NCBI GenBank assembly: GCA_963733135.1
Contig: CAVTBX010000004.1
Coordinates: forward strand, 124,001-188,000
Length of the DNA stretch: 64,000 bases
Direction of reading: 5' to 3'
Origin: CAVTBX01 sp963733135
Lineage (GTDB): Bacteria; Actinomycetota; Thermoleophilia; Gaiellales; Gaiellaceae
Each line of letters opens with the position of its first letter. The stretch's first letter is position 1. Shown here in pieces: positions 51,363 through 60,105 of the stretch. The translations under genes and the position numbers were made by a program. A model generated the notes under the pieces. It was not told the DNA's origin. It saw only the letters and a program-made list of their open reading frames with translations, and made no database searches.

Positions 51363-51452
51363 GAGAGTCCCTTACGAGGTTGTCTCTTTGGTGGGGCGGT
51401 AGGTTCAGTGGATGAACCTAGACCGCTTCCCGTGGTGCGGGGGTACCCCGCG
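51363..51452. repeat. About 88-bp repeat, second copy at 56470
   Basis: From GAGAGTCCCTTACGAGG through TTTGGTGGGGCG and ATGAACCTAGACCGCTTC to GGGGGTACCCC; the copy at 56470-56556 has roughly one difference per eight bases. The upstream context CACTCCTCT(T/A)GGTAGAGAGTCCC is also shared. In this copy the GAGAGTCCC head occurs twice (51328 and 51363). No coding is evident. Confidence 0.65.
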
Positions 51453-51667
51453 GTAACCGAGACTAGTGGTGCGCCACGGTCGAACGTAATGCAAGACAAA
51501 ATGCGCGTCTAAAATGGCTCGTTGGACAAAACAGCACCTACGCCTGCCCTCTATGCTGCTGCGTACGTACAACATACAGGGATGGGAAGGAGTAAAGCAA
51601 TGCCGAAAGAACGGAACTCCACCCTGGAACTACGCGAGGTCTACGATGCGCTGCCGACGTTCCGCTC

Positions 51668-52039
51668 CTACCCAAGCCGGGCGGCAGCCCGGATTAGGTT
51701 CTTGAAGGCGGTGTCGTTGAGCTCGTCGCCCTCTCGCAGGTCGATGGCACGCCGCGCCTTGCCGCCGAGGCTGGAGTTGAATAGCCCTGCTGGGTCCTCG
51801 ATCGACCCGCCCTCAGCGAACGTGAGCTTGACCTTGTCCTTATAGATCTCGCCCGTGCAGATAATCCCGCCATGCGACCACACCGGAACCCCCGTTGGGT
51901 TCGACGGCTTGCGCCACTTCACGTCCTCAAGGACGTCGGGATCGGCGTCATGAATGAGCTTGCGGATCTGCGCAAGGCGATCGCCTCGCCAGTCGGCCAA
52001 ACCCACGACCATTGCGTCGATCTCGTCCGATGCGCACAA
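51668..52039 (-). CDS. DUF1801-family (YdhG-like) protein
   Basis: About 123 residues. Core WRGDRLAQIRKLIHDADPDVLEDVKWRKPSNPTGVPVWSHGGIICTGEIYKDKVKLTFAEG and LFNSSLGGKARRAIDLREGD are the DUF1801 pattern. The start is uncertain: TTG 52039 keeps the usual EIDAMVVGL opening, while ATG 52012 shortens it. The family is of unknown function, with a fold related to frataxin/iron-chaperone proteins. Confidence 0.78.
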   Translation of the reverse strand: MCASDEIDAMVVGLADWRGDRLAQIRKLIHDADPDVLEDVKWRKPSNPTGVPVWSHGGIICTGEIYKDKVKLTFAEGGSIEDPAGLFNSSLGGKARRAIDLREGDELNDTAFKNLIRAAARLG

Positions 52040-52136
52040 AGGCGGAGCACGAGCCGCGCGTCGGGAGGTGGCACTCAGCGCCTTCCAGCTGGAGACCACA
52101 AGGGCGCGAGGCCCGAAAACGCCCTTAGCGTCTCCC

Positions 52137-55100
52137 TTACACCTCGAACCCACGGTCCGCGAGACGCGCCCGGTGTTCGCGCGCGACGACGATGTTGCCC
52201 TTCTGCTCGTACATCCAGATCGCTTTCTTCGTCATGGCAGCCGACTCGTCGACCCTGCCCGCGAGGTTGAGGACGTCGCCGAGGTCGGCGACTGTCGCGG
52301 CGTGTGCGTCGAGGTAATCGCTTGCCGCCATCATTGCCTCGGCTTCGCGTGCGAGCCGTTCCGCCTCGGCCAGCTGCCCGACTCGGGCGAGTGTCTTCGC
52401 TCGCACGCGAAGCCAGCCGGCCTGCGCGTCGACGTCCCCGGGATCGGTCAGGCGTTCGGCGCGCCAGCGTTCGGTGAGCTGCAGAGCCTCTTCGTCATGT
52501 CCCTGCATGAGAACTAGGTCGATGAGGATCGGAGAGATGCTCGAAAGGAAGCTGAGTTCGCCCATGCGTTCTGTCGCCTCGCAGGCCTCGCGCAGCTCGT
52601 GCTCGGCTTCGGCGATGTTTCCCGCAAGGAATTCGACGTAGGCCGAGGCCGGCTGGATGTGCGAGCGGAGGAGCGAGGTCTGCCCTAGTTCCTCTGCGAG
52701 CGCCTTCGCTCGCGCGACGAGCTGGCGGGCGACGTCGAATCGCGCCTGCATCGCTTCGAGGTGCGCACGGTTATCGAGATAGCCGATCTCGAGGCGTCGG
52801 CTCGTCTCGGTGCGTGCGCGGAGTTCGTCAAATCGTGCGAGCGCCTGATCGGCCGGCATCGGGCCGCGGTGCATGCTGCTGAGCGCGTACTGGAGGCTTT
52901 CGGCCTCCTCCAACCGGTCGCCCACGTCGTTGGCAGTCTGCGCCGCGCGCATGAAGTCCTCGAATGCCGCCGCGGCTTGACCTGCCCAAAAGGTGAGCTT
53001 TCCTCGAAGCGTTAGGGCGCGCGCCATCCCCGCCCCGTCGCCGAGGCTCTCGAAGGTCGCCATCGCCGTCTCCAGCCCGTCCAGGACCTCGTCGCGCGTC
53101 AGTTCCTTCCGATGGAAGCGGATATCCAGGAGCGCCACCGTCGCATCCGCGGTCACGAGTCTGTCGCGCGTTGCCCGCCCGAGCTCGACCGCCTCAGCGA
53201 GAACCGCCTCCGCGTCGCTCATTCGAGCTGCATCGCGGAGCACTCGACCGAGCGTGGGGAGGATGCGCACCCGAGCCGGCTCGTCGGTAGAGAGCAGCGA
53301 CGCTGCCCGCTCGAGCAGGTTCGACGACGAGCCCGAGTCGCCACGGTCGTAGGCGCGGCGACCCGAGGCGGTGAGACACGCGGCAGCGCGGGCGGCGAGC
53401 ACGCCTGTGCGCTCGCCGACCGGGCCGAGCTCGGCGAGGTACCGGTACGTCTGCTCGAGGTGGTATCCCACGATCTCATCGAACTCGTCGCCTCGGCCGT
53501 CGAGCCAGTTCGCGAAACGCTCGTGCAACTCCGCGCGGAGCCCCTTCGGAATTCGCTCGTAAGCGGCATCTCTGATGAGCATGTGCCGGAAGCGGAAGCT
53601 GTCCTCGATCGCTTCGTGCGGACGGATGAGCTCCTTGCGTACGAGAGACGAAAGCACCGCGCCCGACGGCCGGTGCCCGTCTGGAGAGAGGCGTGCGAGC
53701 GCCTCCCACTCGAAGTCGAGCCCGACCACGGATGCGTGCTGCAGCACATCGCGCTCCTCGTCCGAAAGCGTGTCAACGCGAGCGGAGAGGAGGGCCTGGA
53801 TCGTCGACGGAACCCCCGTCTCGCCCTCGTCGGCAAGCGTCGCGACGAGCTGCTCGACGAACAGGGGATTCCCCTCGGCGATGGCTCGGATCCGAGCGTG
53901 TACCTCTTCGTCGAGACGAGTCTCGCCGAGCAGGCTCTCGATCAACCGCTCGGCCTCGTCGTCTCCGAGGGGCTGGAGTGTGAACAGCTCGGAGTTCGCT
54001 CGGCCACTGGCCCAAGCCGGGCGCTCGTCGAGTAGCTCCGGGCGCGCGAGACAGAGGAGGCAGAGCGGTGCGTCGCGTGTCCAATCGGTTAGGTGTTCGA
54101 TCAGGTCGAGGAGCGTCGGCTCGGCCCAGTGGATGTCCTCGACAACTAGCGCCAGCGGCTTCCGGCGTGCGCGGACCTCGAGCGACTTCCGTACGCTCCA
54201 GGAAACGTCTTCCGCAGATTCGCCTGACAGGGCGGCTTCGAATTCTCCATCGGCATCGGCAGAGGCGAAGATCTCGCGGAGCGGCCAGTAACTGATCCCC
54301 TCGCCGTATGGAAGGCATCGTCCCGTGAGGACGACGGCCGCGTCGCTCAGCTCGCGAGCAACCTCGCCGGCGAGGCGAGACTTACCGATACCAGGCGGTC
54401 CTAGCACCGTGACGAGGCGGCAGCGCCGCTCTTCGACGGCGTGGTCGAAGGCGGCCCGCACTCTCTCGAGCTCCCGGCTGCGTCCTACGAGCGGTGCGTC
54501 GAGCCGCCGCTCGAACGGTGGAGCTCCTTCGACGACGCGCACCAAGCGGTGCGCTGCGACTGGCTCGGCCTTCCCCTTGAGTGTTAGCGCCTCGACCGGT
54601 GCAGTCTCGATTGCGCCCCGTGTGAGGACGCGCGTTGGGTCGCCGAGCAAGATCTCGTCCGGCCCAGCCGCCTGTTCGAGGCGCGCGGCGACATTGACGG
54701 CGTCGCCCGTCGCGAGCCGCTCCTCCGTGCCGACGACCACCTCACCCGTATTCACGCCGATGCGAATGCGGAGAGCCGTGTTGTATTCCCTTCCCAGTTC
54801 CGTGTTGAGAGCTTCCATCGCTTGCCGCAACTCGGCGGCGGCACGAAGAGCCCTGAGCGCATCATCCTCGTGCGCTACGGGCACGCCGAAGACAGCCATC
54901 ACTGCGTCGCCTATGAACTTCTCGACCGAGCCACCGTGGCCCTCGAGGCACGCTCGCGCAGTCTCGAAGTAGCGTGCCATCACACGGCGAAGCGACTCGG
55001 CGTCCAGCGACTCGCCGAGCGCGGTCGAGCCCGCGACGTCGGCAAACACCACGGTCACAGTCTTGCGCGCCTCATGCGGTACGGCGTGCTCGAGCTCAGC

Positions 55101-55166
55101 ACCACAGGCGGCACAAAAGTGGGCATGTTGCGGGTTCTCGCGTCCACACCTCAAGCACGAAGGCAT
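52137..55166 (-). CDS. Adenylate/guanylate cyclase-ATPase-TPR regulator
   Basis: A 1009-residue multidomain protein. Residues 1-25 hold a zinc ribbon (CLRCG, CAACG). A class III nucleotide cyclase domain spans about 34-200: VTVVFADVAGSTALGE with a metal Asp, FIGDAVMAVFG and VNTGEVVVG. An AAA/NACHT-like ATPase follows, with P-loop GPPGIGKSR (about 255), VEDIHWAEP (Walker B) and LARPELL. The C-terminal half (about 560-1000) is TPR-like helical repeats. This design is common in actinobacteria as a large signal-transducing ATPase. Both cyclase Asp positions look preserved, so activity is possible. It is intact despite the decayed surroundings. Confidence 0.9.
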   Translation of the reverse strand: MPSCLRCGRENPQHAHFCAACGAELEHAVPHEARKTVTVVFADVAGSTALGESLDAESLRRVMARYFETARACLEGHGGSVEKFIGDAVMAVFGVPVAHEDDALRALRAAAELRQAMEALNTELGREYNTALRIRIGVNTGEVVVGTEERLATGDAVNVAARLEQAAGPDEILLGDPTRVLTRGAIETAPVEALTLKGKAEPVAAHRLVRVVEGAPPFERRLDAPLVGRSRELERVRAAFDHAVEERRCRLVTVLGPPGIGKSRLAGEVARELSDAAVVLTGRCLPYGEGISYWPLREIFASADADGEFEAALSGESAEDVSWSVRKSLEVRARRKPLALVVEDIHWAEPTLLDLIEHLTDWTRDAPLCLLCLARPELLDERPAWASGRANSELFTLQPLGDDEAERLIESLLGETRLDEEVHARIRAIAEGNPLFVEQLVATLADEGETGVPSTIQALLSARVDTLSDEERDVLQHASVVGLDFEWEALARLSPDGHRPSGAVLSSLVRKELIRPHEAIEDSFRFRHMLIRDAAYERIPKGLRAELHERFANWLDGRGDEFDEIVGYHLEQTYRYLAELGPVGERTGVLAARAAACLTASGRRAYDRGDSGSSSNLLERAASLLSTDEPARVRILPTLGRVLRDAARMSDAEAVLAEAVELGRATRDRLVTADATVALLDIRFHRKELTRDEVLDGLETAMATFESLGDGAGMARALTLRGKLTFWAGQAAAAFEDFMRAAQTANDVGDRLEEAESLQYALSSMHRGPMPADQALARFDELRARTETSRRLEIGYLDNRAHLEAMQARFDVARQLVARAKALAEELGQTSLLRSHIQPASAYVEFLAGNIAEAEHELREACEATERMGELSFLSSISPILIDLVLMQGHDEEALQLTERWRAERLTDPGDVDAQAGWLRVRAKTLARVGQLAEAERLAREAEAMMAASDYLDAHAATVADLGDVLNLAGRVDESAAMTKKAIWMYEQKGNIVVAREHRARLADRGFEV

Positions 55167-55292
55167 GCTGGGAAGCCTACGGCGGCCAATGCCGGATCGT
55201 GGAGGGGAGGACGCGCTTGCGCCGCCGCGGACGACTCCTGGGCTCGCGGCTCGCGCGCTACGTGACCTCCAGCGAGGTACCTCTGCCTACTA

Positions 55293-55320
55293 CTAGGAGG
55301 GGTTGGCGAATGTACTGGTC
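55293..55320. repeat. Solo CTAGGAGGG-type repeat end
   Basis: CTAGGAGGGGTTGGCGAA followed by TGTACTGGTC, close to the terminus of the 4351 element (CTAGGAGGGTTTGGCG then AAATGGTC). No second arm was found nearby. It sits between the cyclase gene and the DUF2652-like gene. Confidence 0.4.
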
Positions 55321-55400
55321 GGCGGGCGCGTCGTACCGGAGTCCGCTCGCAACCGACGAGGTGTAGCTCTCGATCGTGTTGCTCAGCGAGCGTCGATAGC

Positions 55401-56081
55401 ATGCGGGCTGTGCTGGGGTCACAAGATGTGCCAAGAGACGGGTCTGGGGCGGGCTCCGGCACGTTTCTTCTTGCGGATATCTCGGGATATACGGCCTTCT
55501 TGCAGGCTGTCGAACGTGCGCACGCCGCTGACATGGCCTTTGGCCAGTTTGTCCCGCGAGCGTATCCGCTTCTGACGAGCCTCCTTGACGGGATCGTCGA
55601 ACGGGTCGCTCCACCCTTTGGCCTTGCAAAGCTTGAGGGTGACGCAGTATTCGCATTTGCAGCCGACGGCGCGCTGCCGATACGCGGGCGCGCCGTGTTG
55701 GATTGCTTCACCGCCTGTTATGAGGCTTACCGCGCTCGCGTGGACGAGGCGCGGAATCTGATGACCTGCACGTGTGATGCGTGCCTTTCGATTGGCGCTC
55801 TTGACCTCAAGTTTGTGCTCCACCACGGCGTTTACTTCATCCAGTCGGTCGCGGGCCAGCAAGAGCTGCTCGGCCCGGATGTCACCGTGTCGCACTTGCT
55901 TCTCAAGAATCGCGTATCCGCGTTGATAGGGCCTTCGGCTTACGCGCTGGTCACCGAACCCGCCGCCACCTACCTCGACGTTCCCGTTCAGGGAACGCTC
56001 GAGGTGACCGAGGAGTATGAGCACTACGCACCTGTCCGTGCCTGGGTCTGGACGCTTCCCCGCGCGGACCCTGCCTCCTAG
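55401..56081 (+). CDS. DUF2652 adenylate-cyclase-like protein
   Basis: 226 residues. GTFLLADISGYTAFLQ is the cyclase-like metal-binding opening, and LAKLEGDAVFAFAADG is the second part, as in DUF2652 proteins, which resemble class III cyclases but carry MTCTCDACLSIGALDLKFVLHHG with a three-cysteine motif. The C-terminus (ALVTEPAATYLDVPVQGTLEVTEEYEHYAPV) also fits. Catalytic activity is unproven. ATG 55401 is used; a GTG at 55410 is possible. It is divergent from the large cyclase-ATPase gene. Confidence 0.82.
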   Translation: MRAVLGSQDVPRDGSGAGSGTFLLADISGYTAFLQAVERAHAADMAFGQFVPRAYPLLTSLLDGIVERVAPPFGLAKLEGDAVFAFAADGALPIRGRAVLDCFTACYEAYRARVDEARNLMTCTCDACLSIGALDLKFVLHHGVYFIQSVAGQQELLGPDVTVSHLLLKNRVSALIGPSAYALVTEPAATYLDVPVQGTLEVTEEYEHYAPVRAWVWTLPRADPAS

Positions 56082-56703
56082 GTCAGGCCAGAGAGTCCCA
56101 CCGCGCGGCGAAGCACGGTACAAGGGCGTCTTGCCAAGCGGGCGCTTGCGCTGCAGCTCGACTCTCACCGATGCCGAGGCGGAGGCCCTTGCCGGTCGAT
56201 CGGTCGCTCGGCGAGGCCGAAAGCCGGGAACGAAGGTGAGGCCATAGAAGCGGTGTCAGGTACGCGCCAGCCAAGTCCAAACAACTGGCGGCGTGTCCGT
56301 CTCGTCCGAACTGAGCTTGCGCTCGCACCTTGGGAGCACAAGTCCGTATGTGGCAATAGCGCACACTGACCTGAAACGTTTGGGAACGTTGATCTTGTAC
56401 GTGCGAGTAAACCCACGCAGTCGGTCTGGCTCCAACGCAAGGCGGCGAATGTCACTGCACTCCTCTAGGTAGAGAGTCCCTTACGAAGTTGTGTCTTTGG
56501 TGGGGCGATAAGTGCTGGGGATGAACCTAGACCGCTTCTTGTTGCGCGGGGGTACCCCAGGGTGCCTTAAAGCCCTAGTGTCCACATGCGGTGTAAAGCG
56601 AAAGCCAATCTGGTGCCTGAATGTCTGGCTGAGACAGACAAGACTCTATGCCTACCTTCAGCGCCGGATCTGTGAGTAACGAAGGATGCGAAAGGGGCAG
56701 CGA
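56082..56703. other. Gene-free stretch with GAGAGTCCC repeats
   Basis: Contains GAGAGTCCCACC at about 56092 and the repeat copy at 56470-56556 (see 51363). No open frame has coding character. The oxidoreductase fragment at 56704 follows. Confidence 0.45.
56470..56556. repeat. Second copy of the 88-bp repeat
   Basis: AGAGAGTCCCTTACGAAG to GCGGGGGTACCCC, matching 51363-51452 in the same orientation, including ATGAACCTAGACCGCTTC. Flanking CACTGCACTCCTCTAGGTAG also matches the first copy context. Confidence 0.65.
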
Positions 56704-56865
56704 ATGGAACTGCCCGCCGGCTCCTGCAGACTCGCCCGCCTGCTGGCCGACGGCACACTACGCGTGCCCATTCAGACAACCTACGAGCTCGCGCACGCCC
56801 CCGACGCCCTAGCTGCGTTCGCCTCGACTCACACCCAGGGCAAGCTCGCCATCCACATCCAGTGA
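56704..56865 (+). pseudogene. C-terminal fragment of a zinc-type/quinone oxidoreductase (MDR)
   Basis: Reads LLADGTLRVPIQTTYELA and APDALAAFASTHTQGKLAI then HIQ stop. This is the recognisable C-terminus of NADP-dependent MDR oxidoreductases. No Rossmann or GroES-like part precedes it, so only about 45 residues of a former gene remain. Confidence 0.7.
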
Positions 56866-56942
56866 GTCACCGTCGTCCTCTTGACCGATCAACGCCCGCC
56901 GGCCGCGAGCCTGCTGATCGGCCTCGACTCCGCACTCCGCAG

Positions 56943-57266
56943 TCATCGCCGGGAAGCGGGAGGTTTCAGTCCCGTCTCCTGAACGCCTGCGTCTCGTAGA
57001 GCGCGCGAGTAGACCTCGTCAGGGATGCCGCTCGACGGCGGTTCGGACGACTCCAGCCACTCGAGCGTGAGCGATTCACCCTCGACTGACCAGCGGTAAA
57101 TCGTGACGCCGGTGGTGTGGGCCTTGCTGACCGTGTCGCCCTCGACGCTGTATCCCGCGTCGTAGTCGATCTCCTGGCGTTCACCGTCCCACGGCTTGCC
57201 GTTCCGCCGCGGCGCCGATCCGTCGCATGTCCACGAGACCGCCTTTTGCGCTCGAAAAGCTACTTG
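56943..57266 (-). pseudogene. C-terminal fragment of a secreted lipocalin-like protein
   Basis: In one frame the minus strand gives WTCDGSAPRRNGKPWDGERQ, then IDYDAGYSVEGDTVSKAH, TTGVTIYRWSVEGESLTLEW and GIPDEVYSRALRDAGVQ before the stop. The alternation of strands with GDTV and YRWSVEGESLTL is like the C-terminal domain seen in actinobacterial lipoproteins. No start codon or signal peptide is in frame; the frame meets the stop of the gene at 57267. Probably a truncated gene; family call is weak. Confidence 0.5.
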
Positions 57267-57539
57267 TCAGACACGCTCGACGACTTCGCCGATCTCGATG
57301 CTGTTGATCGTGACGGCGCTGCTCGGCGGCGGGTTGCTCTTGAGCTGTTCGGCCGCCGCCTGTGCTGCCTCCTCAGACTCGAAGGTGACCATGGACGTAC
57401 CGGTGCTCTCGTCAAGCCGGACCCACTGTGCGCCAACGAAGCCTGGTGCTTGCGACAACTTCGGTATGGCCTGCTCTTGCAAGTACGACCTTGCCTGCTC
57501 CATGTCGTGAATCGTGCTCCTGCCGACCACCGCGTACAC
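57267..57539 (-). CDS. Small alpha-beta barrel protein (antibiotic-biosynthesis monooxygenase-like)
   Basis: 90 residues from GTG 57539 with GGGAGGA seven bases before. VYAVVGRSTIHDMEQARSYL, then PKLSQAPGFVGAQWVRLDES and GTSMVTFESEEAAQAAAEQL are the strand-helix-strand pattern of the dimeric alpha-beta barrel (ABM) fold, ending with INSIEIGEVVER. Members are small monooxygenases or stress proteins; the specific role is unknown. Confidence 0.75.
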   Translation of the reverse strand: MYAVVGRSTIHDMEQARSYLQEQAIPKLSQAPGFVGAQWVRLDESTGTSMVTFESEEAAQAAAEQLKSNPPPSSAVTINSIEIGEVVERV

Positions 57540-57594
57540 AGGTTCCTCCCTTCGGTCAGCACTACTGCCGCCAGGTTGGAATCCTATCGCGGCT

Positions 57595-57926
57595 ATGACG
57601 ATGCCGTGCCTCGACTGCGGCGCCCTCACCAAAGGCAGCTGCTGCTCGCACTGCCAGGCCAGGCGAGAGGCCGACGAGTGGACATCACGTCGTAGGATCA
57701 GGAGCGGCTGGGACTGGGGCAAGCTCCGCGACGCCGTGTGAGCCGTGACCGCACCTGCGTCCGTTGCGGGGGAGGGGATCGCGTCCAGGTTCACCATCGG
57801 ACGCCTCTGTGCTACGGCGGGACTAATGAGCTTTCGAACCTTGAGCTCCCATGTGGCCAGTGCCATGCTGCGGCCCATCTCACCGTGGCTGCGAAGACAA
57901 GCACACCACAACCGCTGGTTGGCTAA
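57595..57926 (+). pseudogene. HNH endonuclease-like gene, frameshifted
   Basis: The first frame (57595-57741) has CLDCGALTKGSCCSHCQARR, a zinc ribbon, and ends RIRSGWDWGKLRDAV before TGA. The second (from 57738) gives SRDRTCVRCGGGDRVQVHHR, then TPLCYGGTNELSNLELPCGQ and CHAAAH, the HNH core with its paired cysteines. A one-base change near 57738-57741 would join them into the usual phage-type HNH protein. Alternatively they are two overlapping genes (GTGA), but each alone lacks half of the expected protein. Confidence 0.6.
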
Positions 57927-58053
57927 AGCGGTTACAGAGCACATCGTCGGGCGTAGAGCGACTTCAGCGGGGATGGTCGACCACACTTCAGAGCGCGACC
58001 GTAGTACGGTCGGCCCTTACCCAGACCCACCTGCTGTATAGGAAGGAGTGGAC

Positions 58054-58324
58054 ATGGCGAAAGTCGTCCTCACCCACGCCGTGGAAGACCTCGACCGCTG
58101 GCTGCAAGGCAAGGCAGAACGCGCTGAGGCGATCGAGTCAGGGACGGGCCAGCAACGTGACCGACTACGTCGCGCTCGACGGAAGCAACACCATCGCCAT
58201 AACGGCCGACGTTGCCGACCTCGCGGCGATGCAGGAGATGTTGGGGTCGCCGCCGCCTGAAGTCCTGGCGGCGATGGAGGCGCACGGCGTCGTCCAGCCC
58301 ATCACCGTCTACGTCGAGGCGTAG
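58054..58324 (+). pseudogene. Small protein gene broken by an extra G
   Basis: GGAAGGAG precedes ATG 58054: MAKVVLTHAVEDLDRWLQGK and AERAEAIES, then the frame breaks in GGG at 58141-58143. Taking out one G continues with GRASNVTDYVALDGSNTIAI, TADVADLAAMQEMLGSPPPE and ITVYVEA. The result is a normal-looking 90-residue alpha-beta barrel-like protein (ABM-like). Likely either a base-call error or a young pseudogene. Confidence 0.6.
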
Positions 58325-58443
58325 TCACATCCCGTCGGCCGGCTGAGTTTTCCCCGGGTTTCTTGAACACCTAGCGGCACCCCCGCCAAGCGCGCCGCGC
58401 AAAAACGCCGGCTAGGCCTATCGGACGTGCCAGACTCCGATTC

Positions 58444-58631
58444 GTGACGAATCTCTGGCTTCACTACGACGATGGCCGCGAGCAACGGCGTGAGAACGTC
58501 GAGATCGATCAGCCGCCCTCAGGCCCATTCGATTTCGAGGGCCTCGGGATCCGACTCACACGGTGCTGGAGGAGTATGGGGACGGCACCGAGGCGGCGTG
58601 GGTCGTTTGTCGCGAGGAGCCGACCCTGTAG
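58444..58631 (+). pseudogene. Small hypothetical protein gene missing one G
   Basis: GTG 58444 starts MTNLWLHYDDGREQRRENVE and IDQPPSGPFDFEGLG. Adding one G to the GGG run at 58546-58548 continues with DPTHTVLEEYGDGTEAAWVV then CREEPTL and stop. The composed 62-residue protein is compact and acidic. No family is recognised. Confidence 0.45.
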
Positions 58632-58906
58632 CTAGCACGCCCGGCGCGGCCCTGTTCTCCGCTCTGCGTGGTGGGTCAAGATACGTGCCCAGCGCATTAG
58701 ACTTCCACCAGGCGCGTTAGTCCAGGCTCAGTCCACAAACCCCGACCTCAGGGCCGTTGCGGATCAACGCCACGTTTAGCCATCTGCCGCCAGCTGCGTG
58801 AGAACCCCGTGGAGGTTCAATTCCTCATCCGCATGATGGTTCTGAGCAGGCATTTCTCTAAGGCGATCGCAGCATACGGACTCGTTCCGGGCACAAACCA
58901 ACACGC

Positions 58907-59071
58907 ATGACCGATTCCGAGATCGTCCAGATTCGCCTTTCGACCGCGAGCATTGACCTTCTTGAGTGGGCCGAGTACCAAGACCTCATTCGACGAGCGA
59001 AGGGACATCCGGGAGGAGGCGACGCGGCCGAGACACTGAGAGACCGAAGCGCCGAGGGAGCGTCCCCATGA
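58907..59071 (+). CDS. Hypothetical 54-residue protein
   Basis: ATG 58907 opens MTDSEIVQIRLSTASIDLLE and WAEYQDLIRRAKGHPGG, an amphipathic, plausible sequence, ending SAEGASP. No ribosome site is clear and no family is known. It converges with the gene at 59279. Confidence 0.3.
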   Translation: MTDSEIVQIRLSTASIDLLEWAEYQDLIRRAKGHPGGGDAAETLRDRSAEGASP

Positions 59072-59072
59072 A

Positions 59073-59279
59073 CTAACGTCCTCTCGGCCGAAGGGCACCC
59101 GCTCCCTTCTTGACCAGTTCACCAACGCCGGCGCCTTCCTCGTCCGCTGCCAAGAGACGTTCGAGCATTGCTCGGGTCTCAGGCCCGAGTTCGAAATGGA
59201 TCACGCCCGTGGTGGCGATTCGCGTCACGGCCTCCAACGTCTTATCACCAAGCTCGAAATGGATCGTGAACAGCCCCAT
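59073..59279 (-). CDS. Hypothetical 68-residue protein
   Basis: ATG 59279 gives MGLFTIHFELGDKTLEAVTR, then IATTGVIHFELGPETRAMLE and RLLAADEEGAGVGELVKKG. The two near repeats (T)IHFELG suggest a short internal duplication. AAGGGTG lies eight bases before the ATG. No family known. Confidence 0.5.
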   Translation of the reverse strand: MGLFTIHFELGDKTLEAVTRIATTGVIHFELGPETRAMLERLLAADEEGAGVGELVKKGAGALRPRGR

Positions 59280-59426
59280 GGACACACCCTTCGGTCATTG
59301 ACAGGTTCGCCCACCCTGGTGCCCCCCGGCAGTCAAACGAAACGTTCCCGCTTTTTGCGGGGCCGGCCGTGACCCCAAACGCAGTCGCCGCCTCTCCCTC
59401 CGAGGGAAACACAAACAGGGCAAAGG

Positions 59427-59688
59427 CTTTGCCGTAGGTGTCAAGAGACGAAGAATCTCGGCGAGTTCCCGGCAAATCGCAGGATGCGGGACGGGCGGTC
59501 GTCATGGTGCTCGTCCTGTCACGCTGAGGCGAAGCGCGTCCGCCGACGGGGGCGACGAGCCGAGGCGTTGCTCGCCGAGGCGGCCGAGTATGAGCGACGT
59601 GCGAACGAGGGCGGCCTGCTCGCGGCGTCGGCGCGGTCGACGGCTGCGGCTCTTCGCCGACAGGCCGAGCGGGAGCTGGCGGCCTGAT
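59427..59688 (+). pseudogene. Phage-type CxxC protein, 5' end unclear
   Basis: CRRCQETKNLGEFPANRRMR and DGRSSWCSSCHAEAKRVR show the paired CxxC motifs and the K-L-EF-xxR order of small phage zinc proteins, followed by a helical tail ending ERELAA. No start is in frame upstream; a GTG at 59370 in another frame (VTPNAVAASPSEGNTNRAKA) would fit with an indel. Its TGA overlaps the ATG of the HNH gene at 59688. Confidence 0.5.
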
Positions 59689-60105
59689 GCCTTCGGCGGG
59701 GAAGACGAAGGCTCGCGGCTAGGGCGAAGCACAAGCGGTATCGGAAGGCGTGGGCCCGGCAGGTGGCGGCCGGGACCGAGACTTGCCGTAGGTGCGGAAA
59801 CCCGATCGCGCCCGACGAGCCCTTCGACCTCGACCACTGACGACCGCACGGGCTACCTCGGCCCGTCTCACCGGACGTGCAACCGCGCAGAGGCGGCACG
59901 CGGAAAGAAGAGACGAGCCGGTCTGCCGGCCGGGCAGTCGGCACAGGAGCCGGAAAGCCCGCGGGAGGGGTATTGGCTGAGCCCGGATGGTGGGCGGTGG
60001 TCTCTGGACTGGGGCGGCGGGGTGTACTTCGTCGCCGGCGAGCCGTCCCGCGACTGTAACGGGCGGCCTGATGCCGACTCGCACTCTTCTTGGGCTACAC
60101 CCTAG
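59688..60105 (+). pseudogene. HNH endonuclease gene with two frame breaks
   Basis: Parts in order: MPSAGKTKARG, then after a one-base shift RAKHKRYRKAWARQVAAGTE, TCRRCGNPIAPDEPFDLDH, and after a second shift DDRTGYLGPSHRTCNRAEAA. Together they form an HNH nuclease (CxxC, DLDH, HRTCNR). The apparent stops TAG (near 59720) and TGA (near 59838) each arise from one extra base. The C-terminal tail (GYWLSPDGGRWSLDWGGGVY) is unusual. Phage or mobile-element origin is likely. Confidence 0.6.

Larger units (their letters stand above)
51121..51667. other. Gene-free stretch with fragments and repeats
   Basis: Holds the nuclease-family fragment at 51210 and the repeat at 51363-51452. AAGGAGTAAAGC before ATG 51601 starts MPKERNSTLELREVYDAL, a plausible N-terminus that soon runs antisense into the gene at 51668, so it may be a truncated gene. 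Nothing else is supported. Confidence 0.4.

Noticed and set aside
57736..57741. In-frame TGA in the HNH-like gene as a selenocysteine codon, given the tRNA-Sec-like gene nearby
   Set aside because: Reading through TGA does not lead into the HNH core, which is in another frame, and no SECIS-like hairpin follows the TGA.
58757..58834. tRNA-like structure with a 7-base TGCGGAT/ATCCGCA acceptor and a GTTCAATTCC T-loop, about 76 bases long
   Set aside because: No anticodon stem or D arm can be formed between the ends, and the T stem has a mismatch; it may be a decayed tRNA or chance.
59245..59505. 86-codon minus-strand frame overlapping the 68-residue gene
   Set aside because: No ribosome site and it overlaps two better supported frames.
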